A stretch of 64,000 nucleotides of DNA from positions 5,766,001 to 5,830,000 of the forward strand of contig NZ_CP155619.1 in NCBI RefSeq assembly GCF_039697315.1, given 5' to 3'. Position numbers and translations under genes: made by a program. This stretch comes from Pseudomonas abietaniphila. Its GTDB lineage: Bacteria; Pseudomonadota; Gammaproteobacteria; Pseudomonadales; Pseudomonadaceae. How positions within the stretch are numbered: position 1 is the stretch's first letter; every line of letters starts with the position of its first letter. The notes beneath the pieces were generated by a model. The model was not told the DNA's origin. It worked only from the letters and a program-made list of their open reading frames with translations, and did no database searches. Shown one piece after another: positions 21,845 to 31,395 of this stretch.

Positions 21845-22327
21845 ATGCCAAGCGTAGACATCAACCACTATCAAGACGGCGACTTCCTGGTCAATTACGA
21901 AGAGAAGGTCTTCGAGGACGTCAAAGCCGAGCCGGGCGAAAAAGCCCTGCTGACCTTCCACACCATCGCATTCGAAGGGTCGATCGGCCTGGTCAACATG
22001 CTTCAGGCCAAGCGTCTGCTGCGCAAGGGTTTCGAAACCAAGGTGCTGCTCTACGGACCGGGCGTGCAACTGGGCGTGCAACGCGGCTTTCCGACGCTGG
22101 GCGCCGAGGCGTTTCCGGGTCACCTGGCGGTGAACAACCAGATCAAGGCGTTCATGGCCGAGGGCGGCGAGGTGTACGCCTGCCGCTTCGCGTTGCAGGC
22201 GCTGTACGGCCAGACCGAAAAGGCGCTGATCGAAGGCATCCGTCCGATCAACCCGCTGGACGTGATGGACCTGCGCCTGCTGATGCGCCGTGAGGGCGCG
22301 ATGATCATTGATACCTGGACGGCCTGA
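21845..22327 (+). CDS. nitB: NitB, MSMEG_0572/Sll0783 family nitrogen-starvation response protein
   Basis: The ATG at 21845, after GGAG, gives 160 residues starting [16 protein letters not shown]. The conserved parts [20 protein letters not shown] and [15 protein letters not shown] suggest a DsrE-like fold; this fold assignment is my inference. It is the first gene of the Nit1C set. In P. fluorescens Pf11764 the protein is induced by cyanide. The biochemical role is unknown. Confidence 0.92.
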   Translation: MPSVDINHYQDGDFLVNYEEKVFEDVKAEPGEKALLTFHTIAFEGSIGLVNMLQAKRLLRKGFETKVLLYGPGVQLGVQRGFPTLGAEAFPGHLAVNNQIKAFMAEGGEVYACRFALQALYGQTEKALIEGIRPINPLDVMDLRLLMRREGAMIIDTWTA

Positions 22328-22336
22328 CGTCTCGGT

Positions 22337-22398
22337 GATCGTTCTCACGCTCTGCGTGGGAACGATCAGACCCTGTGGGAGCGAGCTAGCTCGCGAAG
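22337..22398. repeat. REP-like hairpins between nitB and nitC
   Basis: GATCGTTCTCACGC pairs with GCGTGGGAACGATC (22337-22367, one G-T pair). It is followed by a single REP copy, TGTGGGAGCGAGCTAGCTCG (from 22374). Both are common dispersed Pseudomonas repeats. Placed inside the operon they may trim or stabilise the mRNA between nitB and nitC. Confidence 0.75.
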
Positions 22399-22464
22399 AG
22401 GTCCGCAACCGCCCTGCAAGAAGTGGCCTCAATCACTGTTACCTGAAACAACCAGGACAACCCC

Positions 22465-23457
22465 ATGACCACCATCCGCGCCGCCGCCGTTCAGTTCAGT
22501 CCCGTGCTGTACTCCCGCGAAGCCACCGTCGCCAAGCTGTGCAATACCTTGCTCGAGCTGGGTCGCGAGGGTGTGCAGTTTGCGGTTTTCCCGGAAACCG
22601 TGGTGCCGTACTACCCCTATTTCTCTTTCGTCCAGCCGCCGTTCGCGATGGGCAAGGAACACCTGCAACTGCTGGAACAATCGGTCACCGTGCCCTCTGA
22701 TGTCACCCGGCAGATCGGCGAGGCCTGCCGTGAAGCGGGCATCGTCGCGTCCATCGGCGTGAATGAACGCGAGGGCGGCACGATCTACAACGCGCAGTTG
22801 TTATTCGATGCCGACGGCACGCTGATTCAACACCGCCGCAAAATTACCCCGACCTACCACGAACGCATGGTCTGGGGGCAGGGCGACGGTTCCGGCCTGC
22901 GCGCAGTCGACAGCGCCGTGGGCCGCATCGGCTCGCTGGCCTGCTGGGAACATTACAACCCGCTCGCCCGTTACGCCTTGATGGCCGACGGCGAGCAGAT
23001 CCACGTGGCGATGTTTCCGGGCTCTCTGGTGGGCGACATCTTCGCCGAGCAGATCGAAGTCACCATTCGCCATCACGCCCTCGAGTCCGGCTGTTTCGTG
23101 GTCAACGCCACGGCGTGGCTCGACGCCGATCAGCAAGGCCAGATCATGCAGGACACCGGCTGCGCCCTCGGCCCGATTTCCGGCGGCTGCTTTACCGCCA
23201 TCGTCTCGCCGGAAGGCAAGTTACTCGGCGAGCCACTGCGCAAGGGCGAAGGCTGGGTGGTGGCCGACCTGGACCTGAAGCTGATCGACAAGCGCAAACG
23301 CATGATGGATTCAGTCGGGCATTACAGCCGCCCGGAATTGCTGAGCTTGCTGATCGACCGCACGCCGACGGCCAAAGTCCACGAGCGCGCTGCGCATCCC
23401 ATGGCCTCGTCTCACACCGCGGCCACTGCCGAGGAGTTCGATCATGCAAACCAATGA
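22465..23457 (+). CDS. nitC: NitC, Nit6803-family nitrilase
   Basis: This 330-residue carbon-nitrogen hydrolase has the catalytic triad Glu44 ([10 protein letters not shown]), Lys126 ([11 protein letters not shown]) and Cys160 ([10 protein letters not shown]), with the additional Glu133. Nitrilases hydrolyse nitriles to acids and ammonia. In Pf11764 nitC is required for growth on cyanide as nitrogen source (published linkage of Nit1C to cyanotrophy). The start of nitD overlaps the end of nitC by 14 bases. Confidence 0.95.
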   Translation: MTTIRAAAVQFSPVLYSREATVAKLCNTLLELGREGVQFAVFPETVVPYYPYFSFVQPPFAMGKEHLQLLEQSVTVPSDVTRQIGEACREAGIVASIGVNEREGGTIYNAQLLFDADGTLIQHRRKITPTYHERMVWGQGDGSGLRAVDSAVGRIGSLACWEHYNPLARYALMADGEQIHVAMFPGSLVGDIFAEQIEVTIRHHALESGCFVVNATAWLDADQQGQIMQDTGCALGPISGGCFTAIVSPEGKLLGEPLRKGEGWVVADLDLKLIDKRKRMMDSVGHYSRPELLSLLIDRTPTAKVHERAAHPMASSHTAATAEEFDHANQ

Positions 23458-24526
23458 GCTGCTCGCCGAGCTGCAATGCCACGGCGTGCGCTGGCCGGCT
23501 GCGCAAAACGGTCTCTCACGCCAAGGTGGCGCCGGGCCTTCGGACCACAAGGCGCTGACCTTTGGCGAGCGGACCATGATGGTGCCAATCCTCAATCAGG
23601 CGTCGCAAAGCTCGCCGTATCAGGCTCAACCCAGCGCTGATGGCAGCCTGGCGCTGATCTTCCGTGAAGGCCTGCAGGTCGGTCAGGTGAAAATGCCGGG
23701 CGTGCCGAATTTCTACAGCCGCAGCACCGCCGACGGCATTCCCTACTGGAAGATTGCGACCCTGCACAGCAGCGACGTGCTGGCGACCACCGTCTTGCAG
23801 CACTGCATTCGTTTCAATGATCGCAGCACCTCCTGCCAGTTCTGCGCCATCGGCCAGTCCCTGGCTGCGGGCAAGACGATTGCGCGTAAACGCCCGCAGC
23901 AACTGGCCGAGGTGGCAAAAGCCGCCGTCGAGCTCGATGGCGTCAAGCACATGGTGATGACCACCGGCACGCCGCAGACCCCGGACCGGGGCGCTGCGAT
24001 CCTCTGTGAGTCGGCCGCTGCGGTAACGGCGGCCGTCGACCTGCCGATTCAGGCCCAATGCGAGCCCCCGGACGATGACATCTGGTTCGAGCGCCTCGCC
24101 GACAGCGGCGTCGTCTCGTTGGGCATGCACCTGGAAGCCGTCACCGATGAAGTGCGCCAACGGATCATGCCGGGCAAGGCCGAAGTCCCCTTGAGCCGCT
24201 ATTTCGAAGCCTTCGAAGCGGCGGTCAAGGTGTTCGGTCGCGGTCAGGTCAGCACCTACATCCTTGCCGGCCTGGGCGACAGCGAACGCGCGATCACCGA
24301 CATGAGCGAACGTCTGAGCGCCATGGGCGTGTACCCGTTCGTGGTGCCGTTTGTGCCCATCGACGGCACGCCGCTGGCGCATCACCCCAAACCCGACAGC
24401 GCGATGATGGCCCGACTGTACCCGCAGATTGGCGCCAGCCTGCGTCGCCACGGGTTGCACTCGGAAAATATCAATGCGGGCTGCGCCAAGTGCGGTGCGT
24501 GCTCGGCGCTGAAGAATCACGAATAG
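23444..24526 (+). CDS. nitD: NitD, MSMEG_0568 family radical SAM protein
   Basis: The 360-residue product has an unusual radical-SAM cluster spacing: Cys121, Cys131 and Cys134 (C-x9-C-x2-C, in [15 protein letters not shown]), instead of C-x3-C-x2-C. A C-terminal CAKCGAC offers a possible second iron-sulfur site. Similar spacing is seen in some biotin-synthase-like and MSMEG_0568 proteins. The reaction is unknown. Translation is coupled to nitC. Confidence 0.92.
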   Translation: MQTNELLAELQCHGVRWPAAQNGLSRQGGAGPSDHKALTFGERTMMVPILNQASQSSPYQAQPSADGSLALIFREGLQVGQVKMPGVPNFYSRSTADGIPYWKIATLHSSDVLATTVLQHCIRFNDRSTSCQFCAIGQSLAAGKTIARKRPQQLAEVAKAAVELDGVKHMVMTTGTPQTPDRGAAILCESAAAVTAAVDLPIQAQCEPPDDDIWFERLADSGVVSLGMHLEAVTDEVRQRIMPGKAEVPLSRYFEAFEAAVKVFGRGQVSTYILAGLGDSERAITDMSERLSAMGVYPFVVPFVPIDGTPLAHHPKPDSAMMARLYPQIGASLRRHGLHSENINAGCAKCGACSALKNHE

Positions 24527-24552
24527 ACCTTTTGCGCCTCGGGAGACGGATC

Positions 24553-25113
24553 ATGCAGAACCTGGCCTTTGCCCTCGTAGACAGCACCTTCGAACCTTTT
24601 CGCGCCGGTGAACTGGTGGTCAAGCCCGCCACGGAACACTGGGAGAAACAGGCGTATTTCGCATTGCGTCGCTCGGTGTTTTCCGATGAGCAACAATTGC
24701 TGCCGCAGGACAAGGACAGCCACGACTTTCAGGCCATTGCCATTGTGGCGCTGGCGGGCAGTTGCGGCATGGCGGATCAGGTGGTCGGCGCTGTGCGTAT
24801 CTATCAGCGTGAGCCGGGGCTGTGGTTCGGCGGGCGGTTGTGTGTGGCGCAGGCCTACCGCCGTCACAGCATGATCGGCAAGGCGCTGGTCAATGAGGCG
24901 GTCTCCCGGGCCAAAGACCTCGGGTGCGAGGTGTTCCACGCCACGGTGCAAGCGCCCAACGAGGCGTATTTTCATGCGCTGCAGTGGCGGACGCTGGAGC
25001 ACCTCGAACTGCTCGGCCAGCCGCACTGCCTGATGCAGGCCGATCTGGCTAGCTACCCGCTGATGCCGCGTCAGGTTTCGCTGCGCGCGTTGAAGGTGGC
25101 TCGCCATGACTGA
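24553..25113 (+). CDS. nitE: NitE, MSMEG_0567/Sll0786 family N-acetyltransferase
   Basis: The ATG at 24553 (MQNLAFALVDSTFE) follows GGGAG and gives 186 residues; an in-frame reading from 24490 is less likely because it overlaps nitD. The GNAT core is visible as VVGAVRIYQREPG, LWFGGRLCVAQAYRRHSMIGKALVNEAV and EVFHATVQAPNEAYFHAL. The acyl acceptor is unknown. Its end overlaps nitF by 8 bases. Confidence 0.9.
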   Translation: MQNLAFALVDSTFEPFRAGELVVKPATEHWEKQAYFALRRSVFSDEQQLLPQDKDSHDFQAIAIVALAGSCGMADQVVGAVRIYQREPGLWFGGRLCVAQAYRRHSMIGKALVNEAVSRAKDLGCEVFHATVQAPNEAYFHALQWRTLEHLELLGQPHCLMQADLASYPLMPRQVSLRALKVARHD

Positions 25114-26146
25114 CTCATTGGATTTGAGCGCGCTGCTCGACGTCCTGCGCAACACCCCGGCCATGCTGTCCAAACAGGCGATCCAGCAACCGGCGAAGTT
25201 GATTGGCTGCGCTGACAAACAGCTGACTCGCGCCCAGCTGTATGCACTGCCAGGCGACGACACTGCGGCCATTGCGTGTGGCGATCATTTTCAGCTGCTG
25301 GCGATCGAAGGCATGTTGCCGGGCTTCGTCAAGGCCGCGCCCTGGTTCGCCGGTTGGTCGGCGGTCATGGCCAATGTCAGCGACATCACCGCCATGGGCG
25401 GTCGCGCCACGGCGGTGGTCAATGCGTACTGGCACCACGACGATGTCGCCGCCCAGGAAATCCTCGCCGGCATCCGCGCCGCTTGCGACGCCTACGGCCT
25501 GATACTGGCGGGCGGGCACACCAGCCTCTCGGAACACAACCCGACGGCGTTGGCGGTGGCGATCACCGGTATTGCCAGCAAGCTGCTGTCGACGTTGCAC
25601 GTCAAACCGGGTCAGGTCATCGCCATGGCAGTCGATCTGGAAGGGTATTGGCATGCCGACAGCACCTATTGGAAAGCCTTCGAAGGCGTTCCTGCCGAGC
25701 GTCTGCGCAGCAAGCTGGAAGTGCTGCCGCGACTGGCCGAAGCGCAAATGCTGCACGCGGCCAAGGACATCAGCAATGCCGGTGTGCTCGGCAGCCTGTT
25801 GATGCTGCTGGAGACCACCGGTTGCGGCGCAGACATCGATTTGCAACGGCTGCCGTGTCCTAACGATGCCGACGCTGATTTTGACTGGGCCCGCTGGCTG
25901 CAAGTGTTCCCCAGCTATGGCTTTCTCATGACCCTGGATGAAGCGGACTGGCCCAACGTTCAGGCAGCGTTCGCCTTCGAGGGTCTGCGTTGTGAGCGGA
26001 TCGGCAGCGTCACCGACAGCGCCGAGCTCACCGTGCAACACGGCCTTCAACGCCGCACGTTCTGGGACCTCAACGAGCAGCCGTTCACCGGATTCGGTTA
26101 TCGCGATCTCGACCTTTCCCCTTTGACTACCCATCAGGAGCACTGA
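25106..26146 (+). CDS. nitF: NitF, Sll0787 family AIR synthase-like protein
   Basis: This 346-residue member of the PurM/ThiL/HypE/SelD fold has the N-terminal LPGDDTAAI phosphate/metal segment, MANVSDITAMGGRATAVV and LAGGHTSLSEHNPTALAV. The fold usually activates an oxygen atom by ATP-dependent phosphorylation before amination or dehydration; HypE makes a nitrile this way, which is suggestive in a cyanide cluster. The actual substrate is unknown. Confidence 0.92.
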   Translation: MTDSLDLSALLDVLRNTPAMLSKQAIQQPAKLIGCADKQLTRAQLYALPGDDTAAIACGDHFQLLAIEGMLPGFVKAAPWFAGWSAVMANVSDITAMGGRATAVVNAYWHHDDVAAQEILAGIRAACDAYGLILAGGHTSLSEHNPTALAVAITGIASKLLSTLHVKPGQVIAMAVDLEGYWHADSTYWKAFEGVPAERLRSKLEVLPRLAEAQMLHAAKDISNAGVLGSLLMLLETTGCGADIDLQRLPCPNDADADFDWARWLQVFPSYGFLMTLDEADWPNVQAAFAFEGLRCERIGSVTDSAELTVQHGLQRRTFWDLNEQPFTGFGYRDLDLSPLTTHQEH

Positions 26147-26147
26147 C

Positions 26148-26468
26148 ATGCCCGCCGTCAATTTCAAGATCCGCTGGCCCAATGGCAAAGAGGCCGCGGG
26201 CTATTCGCCTTCCACAGTCATCTACGAGCATGTGCAGGAGGGCGCCTGCTACCCGCTGGCGGAGTTTCTGCAGCGCATCGAAGTCGGTCTGAACAACGCG
26301 TCCGAACGGGTCAAGGCGGTCAAGGGCTTCTACTGCAGCTCGGCCATGGACACCCTGAGTTCGCTCAAGGGCCAGGCTCACTATCAAGGGGACGGGCAGG
26401 TGGAAATTCTCAGCATGCGGACCGAAGGCGGCGGCCGGGTGACGGGCGCCGGGTGGAGTTCTTTTTGA
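26148..26468 (+). CDS. nitG: NitG, MSMEG_0570 family nitrogen-starvation response protein
   Basis: The 106-residue product includes VNFKIRWPNGKEAAGYSPSTVIYEH and FLQRIEVGLNNASERVKAVKGFYCSSAMDTL. It is a highly conserved small Nit1C protein without known activity; the single Cys in GFYCSSAMD is conserved as far as I recall. It starts one base after the nitF stop, so it is tightly coupled. A REPIN separates it from nitH. Confidence 0.9.
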   Translation: MPAVNFKIRWPNGKEAAGYSPSTVIYEHVQEGACYPLAEFLQRIEVGLNNASERVKAVKGFYCSSAMDTLSSLKGQAHYQGDGQVEILSMRTEGGGRVTGAGWSSF

Positions 26469-26481
26469 TTCAACACCATCC

Positions 26482-26574
26482 CCTGTGGGAGCGAATTCAT
26501 TCGCGAGCGGCGGTACATCCGAACCATTTCGGTTGGTTTTGACACCGCATCGCGAATGAATTCGCTCCCACAGG
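26482..26574. repeat. REPIN (REP doublet) copy 1, between nitG and nitH
   Basis: Perfect 25-base inverted arms lie at 26482-26506 and 26550-26574. The outer ends begin CCTGTGGGAGCG, the inner ends are ATTCGCGA, and the whole is 93 bases. It is one of four closely matching copies in the window. Confidence 0.9.
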
Positions 26575-26653
26575 AAGACCGCGATTCTGCCGCACAAATT
26601 GCCGTAGCCCATACATTTTGACTTTCATGACTTGCACCCTGGAGGCCCCGACC

Positions 26654-27940
26654 ATGCCCAGTTCAATCACTACCCTCAAAACACCGCACCACAGCGTCAT
26701 CATCGTCGGCGGCGGGCAGGCCGGGCTGTCGGCCAGTTACTACCTGCAACAGCAGGGCGTGGACCATCTGGTGCTGGAGAAACACAGCGTGACCCACACC
26801 TGGCGCAATCAGCGCTGGGACGCTTTCAGCCTGGTCACGCCGAACTGGCAGTGCGCGCTGCCAGGTTACCGCTACAGCGAGGAACATGGCGGCCAGGATC
26901 CCCACGGCTTCATGAAGAAAGACCAGATCAACGACTATCTGGCCGGCTTCGTCAAAACCGTTAACGCGCCCGTTCGTGAAGGTGTTGCCGTCAAGCGAGT
27001 AGTCCCGCGTGCCGCCGGTGGCTTCGAGGTGCACACCTCCCATGGCGAGTTCACCGCCGATCAGGTGATCTGCGCATCCGGCGGCTATCACACGCCGATC
27101 ATTCCGCGTCTGGCCGAGCGTCTGCCGGTGGGCATCACCCAGATTCACTCCGAGCAATACCGCAATCCTCAAGCCCTGCCGCAAGGCAATGTGCTGGTCG
27201 TCGGTTCCGGTCAGTCTGGCGCGCAGATTGCCGAAGACCTGCACCTGGCAGGCCGCAAAGTCTTTCTGGCGGTAGGCGACGCACCCCGCTGTGCGCGTTT
27301 CTATCGTGGCAAGGACGTGGTCGACTGGCTCGCGGAAATGGGCTACTACCGGATCGGTGTCGACACTCATCCATTGCGCGAAGGCGTGCGCGACAACACC
27401 AACCACTACGTGACCGGCCGCGACGGCGGACGGGACATTGATCTTCGCAAGTTCGCGCTCGAAGGCATGGAACTGTTCGGTCGACTGGAAGGGTTGCAGG
27501 GTGACGTGTTGCAGTTTTCCGGCAATCTGAGCGACAGCCTGGACAGCGCCGACGCGGTCTATAACCGCATCAACGGCTCTATCGATAAATACATCGCCGA
27601 ACACGGCATCGATGCGCCTGCGGGTGAGCGTTACGAGCCGGTGTGGACGCCCTCGCAAGAGCGCCGCGAACTGAATCTGGCGGAGCAGGGCATCACCAGC
27701 ATCATCTGGTGCATTGGCTTCACCCCGGATTTCACGTGGGTAGAAGCCCCGGTGTTCAACGGTCGCGGGCATCCGGGTCACGTGCGTGGCGTGACGGCGC
27801 AGCCGGGCCTGTATTTCCTCGGCCTGCCATGGCTGTACACCTGGGGCTCAGGCCGTTTTTCGGGCGTGGCGCGAGATGCCGAGTACGTGGTGGAGCACAT
27901 CGTCGGTGCCGTGGCGGAGCGTAAGGTCGCCAATCGATAA
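26654..27940 (+). CDS. nitH: NitH, MSMEG_0569 family flavin-dependent oxidoreductase
   Basis: The ATG at 26654, 8 bases after GGAGG, gives 428 residues; an upstream in-frame ATG at 26618 lacks such a site. It is an FAD/NADPH monooxygenase-like protein with the FAD site IIVGGGQAGLSASYYLQQQG near residue 15, NADPH-site VLVVGSGQSGAQIAEDL near 180 and GLPWLYTWGSGRFSGV at the end. It may oxidise cyanide or a Nit1C intermediate. The REPIN in front may lower its expression relative to nitB-G. Confidence 0.92.
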   Translation: MPSSITTLKTPHHSVIIVGGGQAGLSASYYLQQQGVDHLVLEKHSVTHTWRNQRWDAFSLVTPNWQCALPGYRYSEEHGGQDPHGFMKKDQINDYLAGFVKTVNAPVREGVAVKRVVPRAAGGFEVHTSHGEFTADQVICASGGYHTPIIPRLAERLPVGITQIHSEQYRNPQALPQGNVLVVGSGQSGAQIAEDLHLAGRKVFLAVGDAPRCARFYRGKDVVDWLAEMGYYRIGVDTHPLREGVRDNTNHYVTGRDGGRDIDLRKFALEGMELFGRLEGLQGDVLQFSGNLSDSLDSADAVYNRINGSIDKYIAEHGIDAPAGERYEPVWTPSQERRELNLAEQGITSIIWCIGFTPDFTWVEAPVFNGRGHPGHVRGVTAQPGLYFLGLPWLYTWGSGRFSGVARDAEYVVEHIVGAVAERKVANR

Positions 27941-27952
27941 ACGCGCTGAACG

Positions 27953-27995
27953 GTAGGAGCGTGCGTGTCGTGTTCCAGACGCAGCGCGCTCCTAC
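27953..27995. repeat. REP-like hairpin after nitH
   Basis: GTAGGAGCGTGCGT and GCGCGCTCCTAC form an imperfect inverted repeat just after the nitH stop. The outer GTAGGAGCG ends are those of the REPIN at 41080-41168. It may act as a terminator of the nit operon. Confidence 0.6.
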
Positions 27996-28131
27996 AGGTC
28001 AGGGGACATTGACCCACTGACTGCCGCTCATCAGGCAACAGTGGCGTTCACCCTTGACGATCATTTGTAACGGGACAATACTTCGCTCAGATTCATATAG
28101 ATGACTACATAACTACAACAGCGAAGCGCCT

Positions 28132-28863
28132 ATGAACCGTCTATCCAGTGATGTCCGTCTGCCGCTCTATCAACGTCTGCGTGATCAATTGGCCGAGCAG
28201 ATCGCCAATAACCGTTGGCGTCCGGGCGAAGCCATTCCTACTGAAGCCGCTTTGTCGAGCGAGTATTGCCTGTCCACCGGCACGGTGCGCAAGGCCATCG
28301 ACATGCTGGTCAACGAAAACATTCTGGAGCGCCAACAAGGGCGGGGCACGTTCATTCGTCGCCCGCAGTTTCAGTCTTCGCTGTTTCGTTTCTTCCGTTT
28401 TCAAAGCGTGTCCGGCGAGCGTCAGGTGCCGGAGAGCCGCATTCTGTCCATCGAGCCGGTGATGGCGCCGTCCGCCGTGTCCCAAGCGTTGGGCCTGCCG
28501 CTCGACGCCCCGGTCATCCGCATGATCCGCTTGCGTCTGCTGGACGCGCAACCGGTGCTGGCCGAAGAAATCTGGCTGCCACAGGTTCAATTCCAGACCC
28601 TGCTGGACACGGATCTGAGCCGGCACGGTCCTTTGCTGTACCCCATCTACGAAGAGCTTTGCGGCCAGGTCGTTGCCTATGCCGAAGAGACGTTGACCGC
28701 CGAGTCGATCAGCGAGGTGCACGCGCGCCTGCTGCAAGTGCCGGTCAACAGCCCGGTGGTGGTGATTGAGCGCCTGGCGCGCAATTACGCTGGCCAGCCG
28801 CTGGAATGGCGCCGTTCGCGCGGGCACGCCAGTCATTTCCGCTACAGCGTGGATATTCGATAA
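28132..28863 (+). CDS. GntR family regulator, HutC/UTRA subfamily
   Basis: The 243-residue product has an N-terminal winged helix (PLYQRLRDQLAEQI, GTVRKAIDMLVNENILERQQGRGTF) and a C-terminal UTRA ligand domain from about residue 90. UTRA regulators bind small metabolites such as sugars, phosphonates or histidine intermediates. It is followed by an MFS transporter and an amidohydrolase, likely its targets. The ribosome site is weak. A REPIN lies between it and the transporter. Confidence 0.9.
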   Translation: MNRLSSDVRLPLYQRLRDQLAEQIANNRWRPGEAIPTEAALSSEYCLSTGTVRKAIDMLVNENILERQQGRGTFIRRPQFQSSLFRFFRFQSVSGERQVPESRILSIEPVMAPSAVSQALGLPLDAPVIRMIRLRLLDAQPVLAEEIWLPQVQFQTLLDTDLSRHGPLLYPIYEELCGQVVAYAEETLTAESISEVHARLLQVPVNSPVVVIERLARNYAGQPLEWRRSRGHASHFRYSVDIR

Positions 28864-28909
28864 CACTGCCTGCCCGGTCCGACGCGAACGGGCCGGGGAA
28901 CGCTGATCT

Positions 28910-28999
28910 TGTGGGAGCGAATTCATTCGCGAGAGGCCCTTGGGATCAAAACAACTCTGCCGTTTGGAAGATCTTTTCGCGAATGAATTCGCTCCCACA
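28910..28999. repeat. REPIN copy 2
   Basis: Perfect 23-base arms lie at 28910-28932 and 28977-28999, starting TGTGGGAGCG; 90 bases in all. It sits between the GntR and MFS genes. Confidence 0.9.
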
Positions 29000-29093
29000 G
29001 GAACAGCGTTCGCCACCGGGATTTGCTTAAAGCCTGTCATTGAGAACGGGCTCAACAACACTGCCGCTTCACACCTTCATAAGGACAAGAACC

Positions 29094-30380
29094 ATGTTCA
29101 ACTGGTATCGCCAAGTCACTCCTCGGGAGCGTAAAACGTTCTGGGCCTGTTTCGGCGGATGGTCGCTGGACGCCCTTGAAGTCCAGATGTTCGGTCTGGC
29201 CATTCCGGCGTTGATTGCCGCTTTTGCCTTGAGCAAAGGCGATGCAGGCCTGATCAGTGGCGTGACACTGGTCACCTCGGCGCTGGGCGGCTGGGTGGGC
29301 GGGACGCTGTCCGACCGGTACGGTCGCGTGCGCACCCTGCAATGGATGATCCTCTGGTTCTCGTTTTTCACTTTTCTGTCCGCATTCGTCACCGGCTTCA
29401 GTTCGCTGCTGGTGGTCAAGGCCTTGCAGGGCTTCGGCATCGGCGGTGAATGGGCGGCCGGCGCGGTATTGATGGCCGAAACCATCAACCCGAAATACCG
29501 GGGCAAGGTCATGGGCACCGTGCAGAGCGCATGGGCCGTGGGCTGGGGGCTGGCGGTGGGCGTGTTCACCCTGATCTACTCCTTCGTGCCGGCCGATATC
29601 GCCTGGCGCGTGATGTTCCTGGTCGGCCTGCTGCCATCGCTGCTGATCATCTGGGTGCGTCGCAACGTCGAAGAACCCGACAGCTTTCAGCGCCTGCAGA
29701 AAGAAAAAGCCATTCCGCAGAGCTTCTTCAAATCCTTGGCCGGTATCTTCCGTCCTGAGCTGATCCGCGTGACGCTGCTCGGCGGCTTGCTCGGCCTCGG
29801 GGCTCACGGCGGTTACCACGCGGTCATGACCTGGCTGCCCACCTTCCTGAAAACCGAACGCAACCTGTCGGTGCTCAATTCCGGTGGTTACCTGGCGGTG
29901 ATCATTTTTGCCTTCTGGTGCGGCTGCGTGGCCAGTGGCTTTCTGATTGACCGCATCGGTCGTCGCATGAACATCGTGCTGTTCGCCCTGTGTTGCGTCA
30001 TCACCGTTCAGTGCTACGTGTTTCTGCCGTTGACCAACACCCAGATGCTGTTCCTCGGTTTTCCGCTGGGCTTCTTCGCGGCCGGCATTCCGGCCAGCCT
30101 CGGCGCGCTGTTCAACGAACTCTACCCGGCCGACGTGCGCGGAGCAGGGGTCGGCTTTTGCTACAACTTTGGCCGTGTGCTGTCGTCGGTGTTCCCGTTC
30201 CTGGTCGGCCACATGAGTGAGTCGATGTCGCTGGGTTCGGCCATCGGAATCGACGCCGGCATTGCCTACGGCGTTGCGGTGATCGCCGCGCTGTGCCTGC
30301 CGGAAACCCGCGGCCGCAGCCTGGAGGACAGCGCGGCTGTTGCCAAGGGTTCGGCGCGCAGCGAGAAGACCAGCGCCTGA
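29094..30380 (+). CDS. MFS transporter, organic acid type
   Basis: The ATG at 29094, after AAGGA, gives 428 residues and 12 membrane helices. The MFS loop 2-3 motif is GGTLSDRYGRVR and the second-half copy is GFLIDRIGRRMN. FGGWSLDALEVQMFGLAIPAL resembles the aromatic-acid/sialic-acid-type H+ symporters. It probably imports the substrate of the downstream amidohydrolase, as judged from gene order; the solute is unknown. Confidence 0.9.
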   Translation: MFNWYRQVTPRERKTFWACFGGWSLDALEVQMFGLAIPALIAAFALSKGDAGLISGVTLVTSALGGWVGGTLSDRYGRVRTLQWMILWFSFFTFLSAFVTGFSSLLVVKALQGFGIGGEWAAGAVLMAETINPKYRGKVMGTVQSAWAVGWGLAVGVFTLIYSFVPADIAWRVMFLVGLLPSLLIIWVRRNVEEPDSFQRLQKEKAIPQSFFKSLAGIFRPELIRVTLLGGLLGLGAHGGYHAVMTWLPTFLKTERNLSVLNSGGYLAVIIFAFWCGCVASGFLIDRIGRRMNIVLFALCCVITVQCYVFLPLTNTQMLFLGFPLGFFAAGIPASLGALFNELYPADVRGAGVGFCYNFGRVLSSVFPFLVGHMSESMSLGSAIGIDAGIAYGVAVIAALCLPETRGRSLEDSAAVAKGSARSEKTSA

Positions 30381-30446
30381 TGTTTTTCCTGCGCGGTGGC
30401 CGGGTTCAAACGCTTGGCGCCGCGCTTTATTCGATAGATGAGACCC

Positions 30447-31292
30447 ATGTCCGATACCTTTCCCGCGTCGATTCTTGGCATCGACGGCCACGCACACGTA
30501 TTCAGCAGGGAGCTGGATCTGACATCGGCACGACGCTATTCACCTGACTACGACGCCACGCTGGCGATGTATCAACACAACCTGCAGGGCCACGGATTGA
30601 GCCATGGCGTGCTGGTGCAGCCGAGCTTTCTCGGCACCGATAACCGTTACCTGCTCAACGCCCTGCGCCAAGCGCCGGAACAATTGCGCGGCGTGGTGGT
30701 GGTTGACCGCGAGATCAGCCGCCGTGAGCTGGACGAGATGGACCGCCTGGGTGTGGTCGGTATTCGTCTGAACCTGATGGGCAAGGCACTCCCGGACTTT
30801 TCCGAGCCTCAGTGGGCCGTGCTGTTCGGTCACATCGCCGAGCTGGACTGGCATGTCGAACTGCATCGTCATGTCGCCGATCTGCCGGGCTTGATCCGGG
30901 CCTTGATGCCGTTCGGCGTGAAGGTCGTCATCGACCATTTCGGCCGGCCGGATGCGCGGCTGGGCCTTGATCAGCCGGGGTTTCGCGAGCTGCTGGAATT
31001 AGGCCTCGGCGGCCGGTTGTGGATGAAAGTGTCCGGCATCTATCGACTCGAAGGCAGTGAGCCTGAGAATCTTGATTTCGCCCGCGCCGCGATACCGTTG
31101 CTGGTGCAGAGCTTCGGCCCGCAGCGGTTGGTCTGGGGCAGCGACTGGCCGCACACGCAGCATGAAAGCCGCGTGAGTTTTGGCTCGGTGGTCGAGCAGT
31201 TGCGGGCGCTGGAATGTTCGCCGCAAATCATGCGCTCATTGCTGATCGAAGCGCCGCAAGTGCTGTTCGGTTTCGCGGTGGTTGAGGCCTGA
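30447..31292 (+). CDS. Amidohydrolase 2 family protein (TIM-barrel lactonase/decarboxylase-like)
   Basis: From the ATG at 30447 there are 281 residues; ATG 30438 is a weaker alternative. Metal and active-site motifs are IDGHAHVF near the N-terminus, VELHRHVADLPG, VVIDHFGRPD and LVWGSDWPHTQHE. These fit the PLL/dicarboxylate lactonase branch (2-pyrone-4,6-dicarboxylate lactonase-like) and would hydrolyse a lactone or decarboxylate an acid. It is co-directional with the MFS gene, 66 bases after it. Confidence 0.88.
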   Translation: MSDTFPASILGIDGHAHVFSRELDLTSARRYSPDYDATLAMYQHNLQGHGLSHGVLVQPSFLGTDNRYLLNALRQAPEQLRGVVVVDREISRRELDEMDRLGVVGIRLNLMGKALPDFSEPQWAVLFGHIAELDWHVELHRHVADLPGLIRALMPFGVKVVIDHFGRPDARLGLDQPGFRELLELGLGGRLWMKVSGIYRLEGSEPENLDFARAAIPLLVQSFGPQRLVWGSDWPHTQHESRVSFGSVVEQLRALECSPQIMRSLLIEAPQVLFGFAVVEA

Positions 31293-31323
31293 GTTGAAGA
31301 CCGATTTCTAGATGCAGAGATGA

Positions 31324-31353
31324 ACCTGTGGAAGTCAGCTTGCTCCCACAGGT
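31324..31353. terminator. REP-related hairpin between convergent genes
   Basis: ACCTGTGG and CCACAGGT form an 8-bp stem with a 14-base loop between the amidohydrolase and the efflux operon. The arms resemble REP ends. There is no T tract, so terminator activity is uncertain. Confidence 0.4.
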
Positions 31354-31395
31354 ACTGCATCTGCTGGCCCACTTGCAGTGTGTTCTCAGGCTACA

